Assembly: GCF_014137865.1 (NCBI RefSeq)
Contig: NZ_JACGWU010000001.1
Coordinates: 558,001-622,000 of the forward strand
Direction of reading: 5' to 3'
Length of the DNA stretch: 64,000 nucleotides
DNA from: Alpinimonas psychrophila
GTDB lineage: Bacteria; Actinomycetota; Actinomycetes; Actinomycetales; Microbacteriaceae
Part shown: piece by piece, positions 46,651 through 58,335 of the stretch
How the letters are laid out: every line of letters starts with the position of its first letter
Position numbering within the stretch: position 1 is the stretch's first letter
Notes under the pieces: generated by a model
Database searches by the model: none
Told to the model about the DNA's origin: nothing
What the model saw: the letters and a program-made list of their open reading frames with translations, nothing else
Position numbers and translations under genes: made by a program

Positions 46651-49398
46651 TTAGTGCGCTGCTTCGTTCCAGTTCTGGCCTTTGCCGACTTGAACATCCA
46701 GCGGAACGCTCAGTTTGGCGGCGTTCTCCATGCGATCGACGACGAGCTTCTCGACGACGTCCCATTCTCCCTCGAATACTTCGAGCACGAGTTCGTCGTG
46801 TACTTGAAGGAGCAGGCGTGACTTGAGATCGAGGTTGGCAATGTCTTGTTCAATACCGAACATCGCAATCTTCATGATGTCGGCGGCAGTCCCTTGCATG
46901 GGGGCATTCAAAGCTGCGCGTTCGGCGTTGTCACGAAGCACGCGGTTGGGGCTGGCGAGATCTGGGAACGGACGGCGGCGGCCGAAAAGAGTCTCCGTGT
47001 AGCCCTTGATGCGAGCATCTTCGACGACGCTGCGCAGGTAATCGCGCACTCCCCCGAATCGCTCGAAGTAATCAGACATCAGTTTCTTGGCGGCACCGTT
47101 GTCAATTTTTAACTGCTTGGCCAGACCGAAGGCGCTCAGTCCATAGGCCAGCCCGTAGCTCATGGCCTTGACATGTGAGCGCATGTCGCCCGTGACGTCT
47201 TCGGGAGCAACGCCGTAGATTTGCGATCCCACAAAACGGTGCAGGTCTTCGCCAGACTTGAAAGCCTCGATCAGCCCGGCATCCTTGGAGAAGTGCGCCA
47301 TGATGCGCATTTCAATCTGGGAATAGTCGGCGGTCAATAGCGTTTGAAAACCGACCCCCACCTCAAATGCTTCACGGATGCGGCGTCCGTCGGCGGCGCG
47401 CACGGGAATGTTTTGCAGGTTGGGATTGATCGAGGAAAGGCGACCCGTGCTCGTGCCGGTCTGTACATACGTCGTGTGGATGCGGTGGTCGCTGCCGATC
47501 GCGGTGTCGAGGGATTCCACAATCTGACGAAGTTTGGTGACATCGCGGTGTTCCAGAAGATATCCCAAGAACGGATGGGGACTCTTTTCCTGGAGGTCAA
47601 CGAGCGCCGCAGCATCCGTGGTGTAACCGGTCTTGGTGGCCCGGGTTTTGGGCATGTTCAACTGATCAAAGAGAACCTCTTGGAGTTGCTTGGGAGAAGC
47701 GAGGTTTACCTCTTTGCCAATTTCGGCGTAGGCGCTGGTCGCTGCGGCCGCAGCGCGATCGCCGAGCTCGGTGCTGAGAGCCGAGAGCTTCTCGTGGCTG
47801 ACGGTCACACCGCGCAGTTCCATAGCGGCAAGAGCCACGAGGGTGGGGATTTCAATTTCGAGCAAAAGGGCCAGAGATCCGGCATCGAGTTGCAAACGGA
47901 TGGCCTTCGACAGGCGCTCTACCAGCCAGGCATGTCCGGCGGCGCCGAGTTCATCTTCCTCGGGAACAAGTTGATTGGGGTCTGGCGTCGACAGGGTCTC
48001 ACCGAGGTAGAGACCAACGAGTTCGGACAACTCGCGCTTAGAGGAGTCTGGCCGAATGATCCAATCTGCAATCTCCGTGTCGAATGCCATACCAGCTACA
48101 GGGATGCCGGCGGCAGCAAGAGTCTTTATCTGCTGCTTGGCCCCGTGCATGAGCTTGGGGCTGGGACCGGCCAGCCAGTGCACCAAGGGAGCCATATCGG
48201 CATGACCTGGCGAGAAAGGCACGAACGCCGTTTCCATTTCTGTGGCCAGCCCAAAGCCAGCAATCCCACTGGCGTAACTTTCCACGACAACGGCGACACC
48301 CAGCGGTGCGGCGTCTGTAGCGCGCTCGAGCCAGCCACGCAGTTCCTCGTCGAGAAGGTTTTGCGTGCGCGGTGCTACGCGGACCGGGTTTAGTTCTTCG
48401 GGCATCGTAGGGGCGGAATATGCGGACGCCGAGGTCGAAGACCCGTCGGAGGTTTTTGCCGCTGAGACAGCGGCGCCGGATGCGGGGAAAGAATCGGCCG
48501 ACGGAGCTCCCCCGCCGAGCTTGATCACCCGCTCCAGCAACGAGCGAAACTCGAGACGGCCAAAAACTTCGCGCACCGCATCGAGGTCAAAAGCATTGCG
48601 CTCAAGGTCGTCAGGCAGAACGGGAAGCTCGACGTCGGTTACGAGGTGATTGAGGCGACGGTTGCGAACAGCATTTTCGGAGTGCTCGCGCAGGCTCTCG
48701 CCAACCTTGCCACCGATCTCATCGGCGCGGCGCAGAATTTCATCGAGAGATCCATACTCGTTCAACCATTTGACGGCTGTCTTCTCGCCGACCTTCGGAA
48801 TGCCGGGAAGATTATCGCTCGTTTCCCCTACGAGAGCAGCGACCTCGGGGTACTGGTGGGGCTGAACGCCGTACCGCTCAAATACTTTTTCAGCGTCGTA
48901 ACGAGTGAGCTCGGCAACCCCTTGTTTTGAGGGGTATAACAGTGTGACGTTGTGATCGATCAGTTGGATGGTGTCGCGGTCCCCCGAGACGACCAATACT
49001 TTGTAGCCGGCGGCTGAACCCTGGTGTGAGAGCGTCGCCAGAATGTCATCCGCCTCGAAGTCCTCTTTGGTGATGGTGGTAATCCCCATGGCGTGAAGAG
49101 CATCCTGCAAAAGGGGAACCTGGCCAATGAACTCGGGCGGAGTCTCGCCACGGGTTCCCTTATATTCCGCATACTCGCGCGTTCGAAACGAATAGCGCGA
49201 GATATCGAAGGCAACCCCGAGGTGCGTGGGCTTCTCTTTGGCCAGCAGGTTTAGGAGCATGGAGATGAAACCGTGGATGGCGTTTGTGTGCTGGCCATCG
49301 CGCGTCTTGAAACTGTCGAGGGGAAGCGCATAAAACGCCCGGAATGCGAGTGAATGCCCGTCGATGAGCATGAGGGTAGGCTGTTCGCTAGTGGTCAC
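46651..49398 (-). CDS. polA: DNA polymerase I
   Basis: The 915-residue enzyme has an N-terminal 5'-nuclease domain (about 1-300), a 3'-5' exonuclease-like domain (about 330-510) and the polymerase domain with TADYSQIEMR and QVHDELVLE. In the exonuclease-like part the first metal-binding motif (DTE in E. coli) reads VVES, so proofreading is probably lost, as in other actinobacteria. The start is GTG. It repairs DNA and replaces Okazaki primers. It is divergent from the thioesterase gene with 55 bases between them. Confidence 0.96.
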   Translation of the reverse strand: MTTSEQPTLMLIDGHSLAFRAFYALPLDSFKTRDGQHTNAIHGFISMLLNLLAKEKPTHLGVAFDISRYSFRTREYAEYKGTRGETPPEFIGQVPLLQDALHAMGITTITKEDFEADDILATLSHQGSAAGYKVLVVSGDRDTIQLIDHNVTLLYPSKQGVAELTRYDAEKVFERYGVQPHQYPEVAALVGETSDNLPGIPKVGEKTAVKWLNEYGSLDEILRRADEIGGKVGESLREHSENAVRNRRLNHLVTDVELPVLPDDLERNAFDLDAVREVFGRLEFRSLLERVIKLGGGAPSADSFPASGAAVSAAKTSDGSSTSASAYSAPTMPEELNPVRVAPRTQNLLDEELRGWLERATDAAPLGVAVVVESYASGIAGFGLATEMETAFVPFSPGHADMAPLVHWLAGPSPKLMHGAKQQIKTLAAAGIPVAGMAFDTEIADWIIRPDSSKRELSELVGLYLGETLSTPDPNQLVPEEDELGAAGHAWLVERLSKAIRLQLDAGSLALLLEIEIPTLVALAAMELRGVTVSHEKLSALSTELGDRAAAAATSAYAEIGKEVNLASPKQLQEVLFDQLNMPKTRATKTGYTTDAAALVDLQEKSPHPFLGYLLEHRDVTKLRQIVESLDTAIGSDHRIHTTYVQTGTSTGRLSSINPNLQNIPVRAADGRRIREAFEVGVGFQTLLTADYSQIEMRIMAHFSKDAGLIEAFKSGEDLHRFVGSQIYGVAPEDVTGDMRSHVKAMSYGLAYGLSAFGLAKQLKIDNGAAKKLMSDYFERFGGVRDYLRSVVEDARIKGYTETLFGRRRPFPDLASPNRVLRDNAERAALNAPMQGTAADIMKIAMFGIEQDIANLDLKSRLLLQVHDELVLEVFEGEWDVVEKLVVDRMENAAKLSVPLDVQVGKGQNWNEAAH

Positions 49399-49453
49399 AG
49401 TCCAAGCCTACACAGGGCAGTGGGCCAGAATCTTTGAGAAGGACAGCGGCGTT

Positions 49454-49882
49454 ATGTCAACAGAATATGTGCGTCCTCCGGCTCTCGACCTAGAGGTAAT
49501 GGCCGGGCGAGGTGCGGGTCCGCTCTCCGTGAAGATGGGCATTCAATTTCACAAACTAACGGCTGAGCATTCCATTGCGACGATGCCTGTTGAAGGCAAC
49601 ACGCAGTCATTTGACATCTTGCACGGTGGCGCGCATGTCGTTCTTGGTGAGGGCCTAGGTTCCATTTCGGCGAACATTCACGCCGGAGAAGGCCGAAACG
49701 CTGTTGGCATCGAAATCAACGCGACGCACACAGGAAGCGCCGCTCATGGTTTTGTCATCGCCGAGTGCCGTGCTCTTCATCTCGGACGCACACTGACATC
49801 GCACGAAATTGTGGTGAGAGACGAAGACGGCCGCCGACTATCGACCATCAGAATCACAAACCTCATCAAAGAGGCGCAGTAA
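49454..49882 (+). CDS. PaaI-family hotdog-fold thioesterase
   Basis: The 142-residue protein has the PaaI-type hotdog motif around FDILHGGAHVVLGEGLGS, followed by the strands GIEINATHTGSA and GRTLTSHEIVVRDEDGRRLST. Such enzymes hydrolyse acyl-CoA thioesters in the cytoplasm; the acyl group is unknown. ATG 49454 has GAAGGA 11 bases upstream and gives the usual length; an earlier in-frame start would run into the polA promoter. Confidence 0.88.
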   Translation: MSTEYVRPPALDLEVMAGRGAGPLSVKMGIQFHKLTAEHSIATMPVEGNTQSFDILHGGAHVVLGEGLGSISANIHAGEGRNAVGIEINATHTGSAAHGFVIAECRALHLGRTLTSHEIVVRDEDGRRLSTIRITNLIKEAQ

Positions 49883-49901
49883 ACGAGAGCCCGAAAAAAG
49901 G

Positions 49902-50507
49902 CTACTTCTTGGTCCCCAGCTGATCGACGATGGTAACGGCCACGTCTTTCATGGTGAGGCGACGATCCATGGATGCTTTCTGAATCCAGCGGAAGGCTTC
50001 GGGCTCGGTGAGGCCCATCTTTTCGTTCAGGATTCCTTTGGCGATGTCCACAATCTTGCGCGTCTCGAAGCGTTCGGACAGGTCAGCAACCTCGTTCTCA
50101 AGGGCAACAATCTGGGCCCATCGCGAAAGGGCAATTTCAATCGCGGGGAGAAGATCATTGGGAGTAAAGGGTTTTACCACGTAGGCAAGGGCGCCGGCCT
50201 CTGTGGCTCGCTCCACGAGCTCTTTCTGACTGAAAGCGGTCAACAGCACGACAGGGGCAATGTGCTCCTTGTTGAGCTTGTCCGCGGCCGTGATGCCATC
50301 CATCTTGGGCATTTTTACGTCCATGATGACCAAGTCCGGGCGTAATTCCATGGCTAAGGCAACAGCGGCCTCACCGTCGGCAGCCTCACCGACGACATCG
50401 AAGCCATTGTCACGAAGGATTTCGACAATATCCATGCGGATAAGCGACTCGTCTTCGGCTACAACTACACGGCGGGCGATGGGCTTTTCGATCTCTTGGT
50501 CAGTCAC
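49902..50507 (-). CDS. pdtaR: ANTAR-domain response regulator (PdtaR-like)
   Basis: The 201-residue protein has a receiver domain (about 12-130) with the acidic pocket AEDES, phosphoacceptor Asp63 in LVIMDVKMP and Lys in VVKPF. A C-terminal ANTAR RNA-binding domain (about 140-195) contains [26 protein letters not shown] proteins bind paired hairpins in mRNA to prevent termination. The GTG start has a GGAGG site. No cognate histidine kinase is in the window. It converges on the thioesterase gene. Confidence 0.93.
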   Translation of the reverse strand: MTDQEIEKPIARRVVVAEDESLIRMDIVEILRDNGFDVVGEAADGEAAVALAMELRPDLVIMDVKMPKMDGITAADKLNKEHIAPVVLLTAFSQKELVERATEAGALAYVVKPFTPNDLLPAIEIALSRWAQIVALENEVADLSERFETRKIVDIAKGILNEKMGLTEPEAFRWIQKASMDRRLTMKDVAVTIVDQLGTKK

Positions 50508-50523
50508 ACCTCCAGCCTAGGAT
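50496..50523 (+). promoter_or_regulatory. Candidate promoter of tRNA-Leu
   Basis: TTGGTC (50496-50501) and TAGGAT (50518-50523) are spaced 16 bases apart and end 22 bases before the tRNA. It overlaps the start of the divergent pdtaR gene. Confidence 0.35.
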
Positions 50524-50545
50524 ATTCTTGGTCGTGTTGTGTTCA

Positions 50546-50626
50546 GCCGAATTGGCGGAATGGCAGACGCGGAGCACTCAAAATGCTTTGTCTTCGGACG
50601 TGTGGGTTCAAGTCCCACATTCGGCA
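50546..50626 (+). tRNA. tRNA-Leu (anticodon CAA)
   Basis: The acceptor arm GCCGAAT/ATTCGGC, the anticodon arm GAGCA-CTCAAAA-TGCTT with anticodon CAA, a long variable arm and the T arm GTGGG-TTCAAGT-CCCAC are all visible. The discriminator base is A, as required for leucine, and the long variable arm fits a class II tRNA. The 3' CCA is not encoded. It reads UUG codons. Confidence 0.95.
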
Positions 50627-50631
50627 CAACG

Positions 50632-50672
50632 AAATATGGCCCTGTTCTGAGATGAACAGGGCCATATTTTTT
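50632..50672. terminator. Strong terminator between tRNA-Leu and pyk
   Basis: AAATATGGCCCTGTTC pairs perfectly with its complement around a 6-base loop and is followed by TTTTTTG on the plus strand. The A-rich base also gives a U-run on the minus strand, so it can end both the tRNA and the pyk transcript. Confidence 0.9.
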
Positions 50673-50720
50673 GTCTCTCAGAACTCTTGTGAAGCCCTAA
50701 GAAAACTCACTCAAGGTCTC

Positions 50721-52169
50721 TTATGGGAGATTCGCGTACGCAGGGGCTGCGGCGTTTCGTGCATCGCCCACGCGGTGCACACGAAGGTCGTTCGTGGAAC
50801 CTGTGATTCCTGGGGGTGTTCCCGCGATTACCACGACCTTGTCGCCAATTTCAGCGAGACCGTTTCCGAGCAGAATTTCATCTACCTGGGCAAACATGGC
50901 ATCCGTGTGCGTTACTGGCTCAACGTGGTACGACTGAACGCCCCACGTCAGTGCCATGCGGCGACGGATGTTCTCATGAGGAGTGAAGACCAACATGGGG
51001 ATCGGCGAACGCAGACGTGCCATTCTGCGTGGCGAGTCACCCGACTCTGTGAAGATGCAGAGGTATTTTGCATCGACGAAGTCCGCAACCTCGGCGGCCG
51101 CCAAAGTGATGGCGCCACCCTGGGTGCGTGGCTTGGTGCCCAGCGCAGGAATGCGCTCGAGACCATGTTCCTCAGTCGATTTGATGATGCGAGCCATCGT
51201 CTCGACCGTAACGACAGGGAAGTCACCGACGCTGGTCTCGCCCGAGAGCATGACAGCGTCGGTTCCGTCGAGGACTGCATTTGCACAGTCGGAGGCCTCG
51301 GCACGGGTCGGGCGCGGGCTGGAAATCATTGATTCCAAAACCTGGGTGGCCACAATGACGGGCTTGGCCCACCGGCGAGCGAGCTCCACAGCTTGCTTCT
51401 GGACGATGGGGACTGCTTCGAGTGGCAACTCCACGCCGAGGTCTCCACGAGCCACCATGATGGCGTCAAAGGCATCCACGATGGCTTCGAGGTTCTCTAC
51501 AGCCTGAGGCTTCTCGATTTTGGCGATAACGGGAAGGCGGATGCCTTCCTCATCCATGATCGCGTGAACGCGAACAATGTCGGAAGCATCACGCACGAAG
51601 CTCAAGGCGATGTAGTCGGCACCCAGGCGAATACCCCACCGCAGGTCGGCTTCGTCCTTTTCGGAGAGCGCCGGAACGTTCACTGCAACACCGGGAAGGT
51701 TAATGCCCTTGTTGTTCGAAATAGAACCGGGAACCTCTACGACGGTGGTGACAACGGTACCGTCGGTTTCGAGAACGCGTAGGCCCACTTTGCCATCATC
51801 GATCAGCAAAGGATCGCCCGGCTTCACGTCGCCGGGGAGACCCTTGAATGTGGTGGAGGAGATTTCTTTGTTACCGATGATGTCGTCAATGGTGATTTTG
51901 AAAATATCGCCTTCGGCCAAATCGTAGGGTCCGTTCTCGAACTTGCCGAGACGAATTTTGGGACCTTGAAGGTCAACCATGACCGCTACAGACTTGCCCG
52001 CGTCAGCCGCAGCACGACGAACGTTTTTGTAGACCTCTTCGTGCACGTCATAGGTGCCGTGGCTGAGGTTCATTCTGGCAACGTCAACACCGGCCTCGAT
52101 GATTGCCAGGAGGCTTTCATAACTGGATGTTGCCGGCCCGAGGGTCGCGACAATTTTTGCTCTTCTCAT
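50721..52169 (-). CDS. pyk: Pyruvate kinase
   Basis: The 482-residue enzyme begins [13 protein letters not shown], contains the catalytic lysine region [12 protein letters not shown], the metal site [10 protein letters not shown] and the conserved ATQVLESM with [18 protein letters not shown]-type sequence. It makes pyruvate and ATP at the end of glycolysis and is probably controlled by sugar phosphates through its C-terminal domain. It lies 60 bases downstream of gltD on the same strand; no terminator is visible between them. Confidence 0.96.
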   Translation of the reverse strand: MRRAKIVATLGPATSSYESLLAIIEAGVDVARMNLSHGTYDVHEEVYKNVRRAAADAGKSVAVMVDLQGPKIRLGKFENGPYDLAEGDIFKITIDDIIGNKEISSTTFKGLPGDVKPGDPLLIDDGKVGLRVLETDGTVVTTVVEVPGSISNNKGINLPGVAVNVPALSEKDEADLRWGIRLGADYIALSFVRDASDIVRVHAIMDEEGIRLPVIAKIEKPQAVENLEAIVDAFDAIMVARGDLGVELPLEAVPIVQKQAVELARRWAKPVIVATQVLESMISSPRPTRAEASDCANAVLDGTDAVMLSGETSVGDFPVVTVETMARIIKSTEEHGLERIPALGTKPRTQGGAITLAAAEVADFVDAKYLCIFTESGDSPRRMARLRSPIPMLVFTPHENIRRRMALTWGVQSYHVEPVTHTDAMFAQVDEILLGNGLAEIGDKVVVIAGTPPGITGSTNDLRVHRVGDARNAAAPAYANLP

Positions 52170-52229
52170 GAAACGGTCTCTTTCATTTCGGTGGTGCAGG
52201 CGCCGAGGGAGGGATCCACGGCGAGGATA

Positions 52230-53687
52230 CTAGACAGAAAAACCTCTGTCCGAGGCAACGATGGGAACGGGTAGGAGGGTCTCGCCTTCGAGGAAAGCAT
52301 CGACCGCGGCGGCCGCAGCGCGACCTTCGGCGATGGCCCAAACGATGAGCGACTGACCGCGACCAGCGTCTCCGGCGACAAAAACACCAAGCTCACTCGT
52401 GGCGTACGTATCATCCCGCGAAAAGTTACCGCGGCCATCCGTGTGCAAGGAAAGTTGCTCTTGGGCGTGAGCCGTTTCGGGACCGGTGAAGCCCATAGCG
52501 ATCAACACAAGATCGGCCGGTATTTCTCTTTCCGTTCCGGATTTTGGAACCCGGAGTCCGTCCACAAATTCTGTCTCGGCGATGCGAACGGCGCGAACGT
52601 TGCCGTTTCCATCGTTCAGGAACTCGACGGTGGAAACCAGGAACTCACGGTCACCGCCTTCTTCGTGAGCGGAAGAGATCTCGAAGAGGTTGGGGAACGT
52701 CGGCCACGGCTGGTGGTCAGCGCGCTCCTCTGGGGGGCGCGTGCCAATGGCAAGGTTCGTCACGCTCAGTGCCTGCTGGCGGTGCGCGGTTCCGATACAG
52801 TCGGCTCCGGTATCGCCACCACCGAGAATCACGACGTGCTTACCTTTGGCTGTGATCTGGTCGCTAACCGTTGCCCCTCCGACAACGCGGTTGGACTGCG
52901 TTAGAAAGTCCATAGCGAAGTGAACGCCGGCGAGATCGCGGCCTGGGATCGGAAGATCGCGGGGCACCATGGCACCCGTCGCCACAATGACGGCGTCGTA
53001 GCGTGCCTTGAGGTCGGCCCATGAAATGTCAACGCCGATGTTTATCCCGACGCGGAAGCGGGTTCCTTCGGCCTCCATCTGCACGAGACGTTTGTCAATA
53101 TGGACTTTCTCCATTTTGAAATCCGGGATACCGTAACGAAGCAGTCCCCCAATTTTCTCATCGCGCTCAAAGACTGCCACCGTGTGGCCGGCGCGCGTGA
53201 GTTGCTGTGCGGCGGCGAGCCCGGCAGGCCCGGATCCGACGACCGCAATCCTCTTGCCCGTCAGACGCTCCGGGATGTGGGGTTTCACCCATCCGTTATC
53301 AAACGCGTCATCGATGATCGACACTTCAACCTGCTTGATCGTAACTGCGGGCTGGTTGATTCCCAAAACACAGGAAGACTCGCACGGAGCAGGACAGAGG
53401 CGTCCCGTGAATTCAGGGAAGTTATTGGTGGCGTGGAGGCGCTCGATTGCTCCTTCGCCGTCGCCGCGCCAGACGAGGTCGTTCCACTCAGGAATCAAAT
53501 TTCCCAGGGGGCAACCCTGATGACAGAAGGGGATCCCGCAGTCCATGCAACGTCCCGCTTGACGCTTCAGTACCGCCAGGTCCCCCTTCTCATAGACCTC
53601 TTTGTAGTCCATGAGCCGAATGGGGACGGGGCGCCGTGCGGGAGTCTCTCGAACCGTTGTGTTGAGAAAGCCTTTTGGATCAGCCAC
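52230..53687 (-). CDS. gltD: Glutamate synthase small subunit
   Basis: The 485-residue flavoprotein has an N-terminal region for [4Fe-4S] clusters with cysteines in [17 protein letters not shown] and CPAPCESSC, an FAD-binding [11 protein letters not shown] and an NADPH-binding GGGDTGADC. It passes electrons from NADPH to the large subunit. The GTG start overlaps the end of gltB by 8 bases and has GGAGG upstream, so the subunits are translationally coupled. Confidence 0.96.
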   Translation of the reverse strand: MADPKGFLNTTVRETPARRPVPIRLMDYKEVYEKGDLAVLKRQAGRCMDCGIPFCHQGCPLGNLIPEWNDLVWRGDGEGAIERLHATNNFPEFTGRLCPAPCESSCVLGINQPAVTIKQVEVSIIDDAFDNGWVKPHIPERLTGKRIAVVGSGPAGLAAAQQLTRAGHTVAVFERDEKIGGLLRYGIPDFKMEKVHIDKRLVQMEAEGTRFRVGINIGVDISWADLKARYDAVIVATGAMVPRDLPIPGRDLAGVHFAMDFLTQSNRVVGGATVSDQITAKGKHVVILGGGDTGADCIGTAHRQQALSVTNLAIGTRPPEERADHQPWPTFPNLFEISSAHEEGGDREFLVSTVEFLNDGNGNVRAVRIAETEFVDGLRVPKSGTEREIPADLVLIAMGFTGPETAHAQEQLSLHTDGRGNFSRDDTYATSELGVFVAGDAGRGQSLIVWAIAEGRAAAAAVDAFLEGETLLPVPIVASDRGFSV

Positions 53688-56600
53688 CAGTTACCTCCAA
53701 GATTTTCTTCCACGTCTGTTCACCATCGGGGTCAAGACCAGCGGCTTCCGCCGAACTTCGCGTCTCCAAGACTGCCGCGTAGTCACGTGGAAGTACCTTG
53801 GTGAAGTTCACACTCTCCGTGGCGAACTCCGCCAGAAGATGCGTGGCTCGAGGTGACCCGGTCTCAGCAACGTGACGTTCGAGAAGATCCCGCACTATTT
53901 CACTGTCGGCACTGCCGAGTTCCAGGAGCCGCAATTCTCCCGAGGAGCGTGAATCCTTGTTCACCTTGGCCACGTCGAGATTGTGAATGTACGCGGTTCC
54001 GCCGGACATTCCTGCGCCTAAGTTACGACCGGTCTCTCCCAGGATGACTGCCAGTCCCCCGGTCATGTATTCGAGGGCGTGATCTCCCACACCTTCGACT
54101 ACCGCCGTCGCTCCGGAGTTGCGCACGAGGAATCTCTCACCGACGCATCCGGAAATGAACATACTTCCCGAAGTCGCGCCATAGCCGATCACGTTACCGG
54201 CAATCACGTTCTCTTCGGGAGCAAATGTTGCGGCGGGGTGCGGGCGCACAATAATGCGGCCCCCGGAAAGTCCTTTTCCTACGTAGTCGTTGGAGTCACC
54301 AATGAGACGGAGCGTAATGCCGCTTGGAACGAATGCCCCAAAAGACTGTCCGGCCGAACCACGCAGGGTGATGTCGATGGTGCCTTCCGGCAGACCGTGC
54401 TCACCATATTTCAACGTAAGTTCATGGCCGAGCATCGTGCCGACAGCACGTTCCGTGTTCTGAATGGGCAAGTCGATGACCACGGATGTTCCATTGGCCA
54501 ACGCACCACGACTCAAGTTGATGAGCTCGTTGTCGAAGTGCTTCTCGATCTCGTGTTCTTGCTCGCGACCGTGGCGCCGAGGCTCCGCAGCGGAGAACGT
54601 TGGGCCGACGAGAATTGGGGCGAGGTCAAGACCATCAGTTTTCCAATGCTCAATTGCCTCGTTCACGTTGAGGAGATCGTTCCGACCAATAATCTCGTCA
54701 AGGCTGTGGAAGCCGAGCTCGGAGAGGTACTGACGCACTTCCTGGGCGATGAATTCGAAGAAGTTGACGACAAATTCTGGCTTGCCAGTGAAACGCTCCC
54801 GCAGGAGTGGGTTCTGAGTGGCAACACCCACGGGGCAGGTGTCGAGGTGACAGACGCGCATCATTACGCAGCCGGAAACCACGAGCGGAGCTGTGGCGAA
54901 GCCAAACTCTTCGGCGCCAAGCAGAGCGCCAACGATAACGTCACGCCCTGTCTTCAGCTGGCCATCTACTTGGACCGAGACGCGGTCACGCATGCCGTTG
55001 AGCATGAGAGTCTGCTGGGCTTCGGCAAGGCCGAGTTCCCACGGTGTGCCAGCATGCTTGAGTGAATTGAGCGGGCTGGCGCCAGTCCCACCGTCGTGCC
55101 CGGAGATCAGGATGACGTCGGCCAAGGCCTTGGACACCCCCGCAGCAACGGCGCCAATACCGGACTGGCTCACGAGCTTGACATGAACCCTGGCCGTGGG
55201 GTTGGCGCGCTTCAAATCGAAGATGAGTTGCTTGAGATCTTCGATCGAATAGATGTCGTGGTGCGGTGGTGGTGAAATGAGCCCGACACCGGCAGTGGCA
55301 TGCCGCGTGCGCGCGATCCAGGGGTAGACCTTGTTATTGGGAAGCTGGCCGCCTTCACCCGGTTTCGCACCTTGGGCCATTTTGATCTGAATATCATCGG
55401 CGTGCGTCAGGTACATACTGGTCACGCCGAAACGACCGGAGGCAACCTGCTTCACGGCACTGCGACGTTCGGGGTCCAGGAGACGGGCAACGTCTTCGCC
55501 GCCCTCGCCCGTGTTGGACTTGGCGCCAAGGCGGTTCATCGCAATCGCGAGAGTCTCGTGGGCTTCGGGTGAGATGGAGCCGTAGCTCATCGCTCCTGTA
55601 GAGAAACGCTTGACGATTGACTCAATCGACTCAACCTCATCGAGGGGAACGATCGGGCGTTCCCCCGTGTTGAATTCGAAGAGACCACGAAGGGTCATCA
55701 AGTCACGCGACTGGTCGTCGACAAGTTTCGTGTACTCGCGGAACGTGTCGTAGCGGCGCTCACGTGTGGAATGTTGAAGTTTGAAGACCGTCTCGGGGTT
55801 GAAGAGATGCGGGGCGCCATCGCGGCGCCACTGATATTCGCCGCCCGTGGCCAAACGTTCGTGGCTCGGAGCGGCACCGTCCGTTGGATACGCACTCTCG
55901 TGACGCCGACTGTTCTCCGTAGCAATGACATCGAGCCCCACACCACCAAGCTGGCTTGAGGTGCCGGTGAAGTACTGATCGATGAACGTTTGGTCCAGAC
56001 CAATCGCTTCAAACGTCTGAGCGCCCGAATAGGAAGAGACAGTTGATATCCCCATCTTCGACATGATTTTAAGGACACCCTTGCCGAGTGCTTTAATCAG
56101 GTTCTTCGTGGCTTGCTCGGGGGTTACCTCTGTAATGAAGCCCGTACGAACCATTGTTTCGCAGGATTCCATGGCGAGGTAGGGGTTGACGGCTGAGGCG
56201 CCATACCCAATGAGGAGCGCAACATGATGCACCTCACGAACGTCACCGGCCTCCACAACAATCCCTACGCGCATGCGGTTTTCGGTGCGGATGAGGTGGT
56301 GATGAACGGTGGAAAGCATGAGCAGGGATGGAATGGGGGCAAATTTATTGTTGGCATCCCGGTCCGAAAGAACGATAAAGGAGGCGCCGTCATCGATGGC
56401 GTCGTCAACCTCTACACACATCGCGGCGAGACGGGCTTCCATCGCCTTGGGCCCGCTATCAACGGAATAGAGGCCCTTCAGCAACACGGACGCGCGGGAA
56501 CCATTGTCGTGCCGAATGTGTTCGATCTTGGCGAGCTCGTCGTTGTTGATGACGGGAAAATCAAGGACAACTTGATGGGCGTGTTTCGCCGTTGCCGTCA

Positions 56601-58242
56601 AGAGGTTGCGTTCTGGACCAAGGCCCAGGCTCAGGCTCGTGACGACTTCCTCGCGAATGGAGTCCAAGGGAGGATTCGTTACTTGAGCAAACTGCTGCAC
56701 GAAGTAGTCAAAGAGCAGGCGGGGTCGCTTGGACAGAATGGCGATGGGGGTATCGGAGCCCATAGCACCGAGGGGTTCGCCACCCGTGCGCGCCATGGGC
56801 GCTAGCTGAATCCGAAGCTCTTCCTCGGTGTATCCAAAGGTGCGCTGGCGCCGGGTGACTGAAGCCGGTGTGTGCACAATGTGTTCGCGCTCCGGAAGGG
56901 CCTCAAGGTTGATGCGGCTCTGATCGATCCACTCCTGCCACGGTCCGCTGCGAGCGAGGTCGTTTTTGACTTCATCATCGGTGATGATGCGACCGGCAAC
57001 AGTGTCGACCAAGAACATCTGCCCGGGGCGAAGGCGACCCTTTTGCACGATGCGGGCAGGATCCACGTTGTGGACGCCAATCTCGCTGGCGACAACGATG
57101 AGGCCTTCATCCGTCACGAGGTAGCGTCCGGGGCGTAGGCCGTTGCGGTCCAGCGTGGCACCGACGAGAGAACCATCGGTGAAGGCGATGGCTGCGGGCC
57201 CATCCCACGGTTCCATCATCGAAGAGTGATACTCATAAAATGCACGACGCTCGGCGTCCATCTCGGGCTGGTTTTCCCATGCCTCGGGAACCATCATCAT
57301 GATGGCGTGAGGAAGCGAACGACCCGACAGGGTTAGCAGTTCAACGACTTCGTCGAACGATGCGGAATCGCTGGCCCCCGGGGTGCAGATGGGTAGGAGG
57401 TCGGCGATGTCGCCCAACACTTCAGATTCGAGCTGGGATTGGCGCGCACGCATCCAGTTTCTATTTCCCTGCACGGTGTTAATTTCACCGTTGTGGGCGA
57501 TGAAGCGGAAAGGGTGTGCCAACGGCCAAGAGGGGAACGTGTTGGTGGAATACCGAGAGTGCACCAAGGCGAGGGTGGAGGCAAAACGAATGTCTGAGAG
57601 GTCGGGGTAGAACGGTTCAAGCTGCAGAGTCGTGACCATGCCCTTATAGACCAGGGTTTGGCTTGAGAGCGAAGCAAAGTAGATGTTGCACTCCCGTTCG
57701 ATGCGCTTGCGCAGCCGATACGTGAGGCGGTCGAGAGCAATCCCCGACAGGTCAGCCGTGCTGCTGGTGACAAAAAGCTGCCAAATTGCGGGCATAGCTT
57801 CGCGAGCCAAGATTCCGAGATCCTCGGGCGAGGTAGGAACGAGTCGCCAGCCGATAACGATGAGTCCCTCTTCGTGAGCCACAACCGCGAGGCGGGCAAG
57901 AATCGAATTGCGTTCGGTGTCATCGAGAGGAAGAAACGCGTTGCCAACGGCGTAGTGACCGGCAGCGGGTAGTGAAAAACCTGAAACCGCGCGCAGGAAA
58001 GCGTCGGGTACCTGAGTCATGATGCCGGCGCCATCGCCGGTTCCAGCGTCGGAACCAACGGCGCCACGGTGTTCAAGGTTGCGAAGCGAGGAGAGGGCAA
58101 CATCAATGATGTCGTGCCCGGGCGTTTTGCGCAGAGTGGCGACCATGGCAAGGCCACAGGCGTCTTTCTCCGAGGCAGGGTTATAGAGACCTTGGGCCGC
58201 AGGGACCATGGAAAAGCGCTGGTAGGGAGTCGTTACCGACAT
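53680..58242 (-). CDS. gltB: Glutamate synthase large subunit
   Basis: The 1520-residue protein has a class II glutamine amidotransferase domain whose nucleophile is Cys29 in KDACGLA, exposed after removal of the N-terminal peptide. The FMN-binding synthase barrel includes [10 protein letters not shown] and [12 protein letters not shown], with the [3Fe-4S] cysteines in [11 protein letters not shown], and a C-terminal beta-helix ([18 protein letters not shown]) follows. It makes two glutamates from glutamine and 2-oxoglutarate. ATG 58242 is preferred over the TTG one codon upstream because AAGGAGG lies 5 bases before it. Confidence 0.97.
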   Translation of the reverse strand: MSVTTPYQRFSMVPAAQGLYNPASEKDACGLAMVATLRKTPGHDIIDVALSSLRNLEHRGAVGSDAGTGDGAGIMTQVPDAFLRAVSGFSLPAAGHYAVGNAFLPLDDTERNSILARLAVVAHEEGLIVIGWRLVPTSPEDLGILAREAMPAIWQLFVTSSTADLSGIALDRLTYRLRKRIERECNIYFASLSSQTLVYKGMVTTLQLEPFYPDLSDIRFASTLALVHSRYSTNTFPSWPLAHPFRFIAHNGEINTVQGNRNWMRARQSQLESEVLGDIADLLPICTPGASDSASFDEVVELLTLSGRSLPHAIMMMVPEAWENQPEMDAERRAFYEYHSSMMEPWDGPAAIAFTDGSLVGATLDRNGLRPGRYLVTDEGLIVVASEIGVHNVDPARIVQKGRLRPGQMFLVDTVAGRIITDDEVKNDLARSGPWQEWIDQSRINLEALPEREHIVHTPASVTRRQRTFGYTEEELRIQLAPMARTGGEPLGAMGSDTPIAILSKRPRLLFDYFVQQFAQVTNPPLDSIREEVVTSLSLGLGPERNLLTATAKHAHQVVLDFPVINNDELAKIEHIRHDNGSRASVLLKGLYSVDSGPKAMEARLAAMCVEVDDAIDDGASFIVLSDRDANNKFAPIPSLLMLSTVHHHLIRTENRMRVGIVVEAGDVREVHHVALLIGYGASAVNPYLAMESCETMVRTGFITEVTPEQATKNLIKALGKGVLKIMSKMGISTVSSYSGAQTFEAIGLDQTFIDQYFTGTSSQLGGVGLDVIATENSRRHESAYPTDGAAPSHERLATGGEYQWRRDGAPHLFNPETVFKLQHSTRERRYDTFREYTKLVDDQSRDLMTLRGLFEFNTGERPIVPLDEVESIESIVKRFSTGAMSYGSISPEAHETLAIAMNRLGAKSNTGEGGEDVARLLDPERRSAVKQVASGRFGVTSMYLTHADDIQIKMAQGAKPGEGGQLPNNKVYPWIARTRHATAGVGLISPPPHHDIYSIEDLKQLIFDLKRANPTARVHVKLVSQSGIGAVAAGVSKALADVILISGHDGGTGASPLNSLKHAGTPWELGLAEAQQTLMLNGMRDRVSVQVDGQLKTGRDVIVGALLGAEEFGFATAPLVVSGCVMMRVCHLDTCPVGVATQNPLLRERFTGKPEFVVNFFEFIAQEVRQYLSELGFHSLDEIIGRNDLLNVNEAIEHWKTDGLDLAPILVGPTFSAAEPRRHGREQEHEIEKHFDNELINLSRGALANGTSVVIDLPIQNTERAVGTMLGHELTLKYGEHGLPEGTIDITLRGSAGQSFGAFVPSGITLRLIGDSNDYVGKGLSGGRIIVRPHPAATFAPEENVIAGNVIGYGATSGSMFISGCVGERFLVRNSGATAVVEGVGDHALEYMTGGLAVILGETGRNLGAGMSGGTAYIHNLDVAKVNKDSRSSGELRLLELGSADSEIVRDLLERHVAETGSPRATHLLAEFATESVNFTKVLPRDYAAVLETRSSAEAAGLDPDGEQTWKKILEVTGG

Positions 58243-58335
58243 CAAACCCTCCTTATAAAAAACCGGGAGCAGAAAGGGACGTCGTCGGCCCAGGGGTCAA
58301 AATTGTTGAAATAGCGGTAAATAAACGCTGGGCGG

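Noticed and set aside
47344-48393. Long open frame opposite polA
   Set aside because: Antisense shadow of polA, with no family resemblance. Similar shadows occur opposite zwf and gltB.
49883-49901. Terminator between the thioesterase and pdtaR
   Set aside because: AGCC-CGAAAAAA-GGCT gives only a four-base stem, too weak to call.
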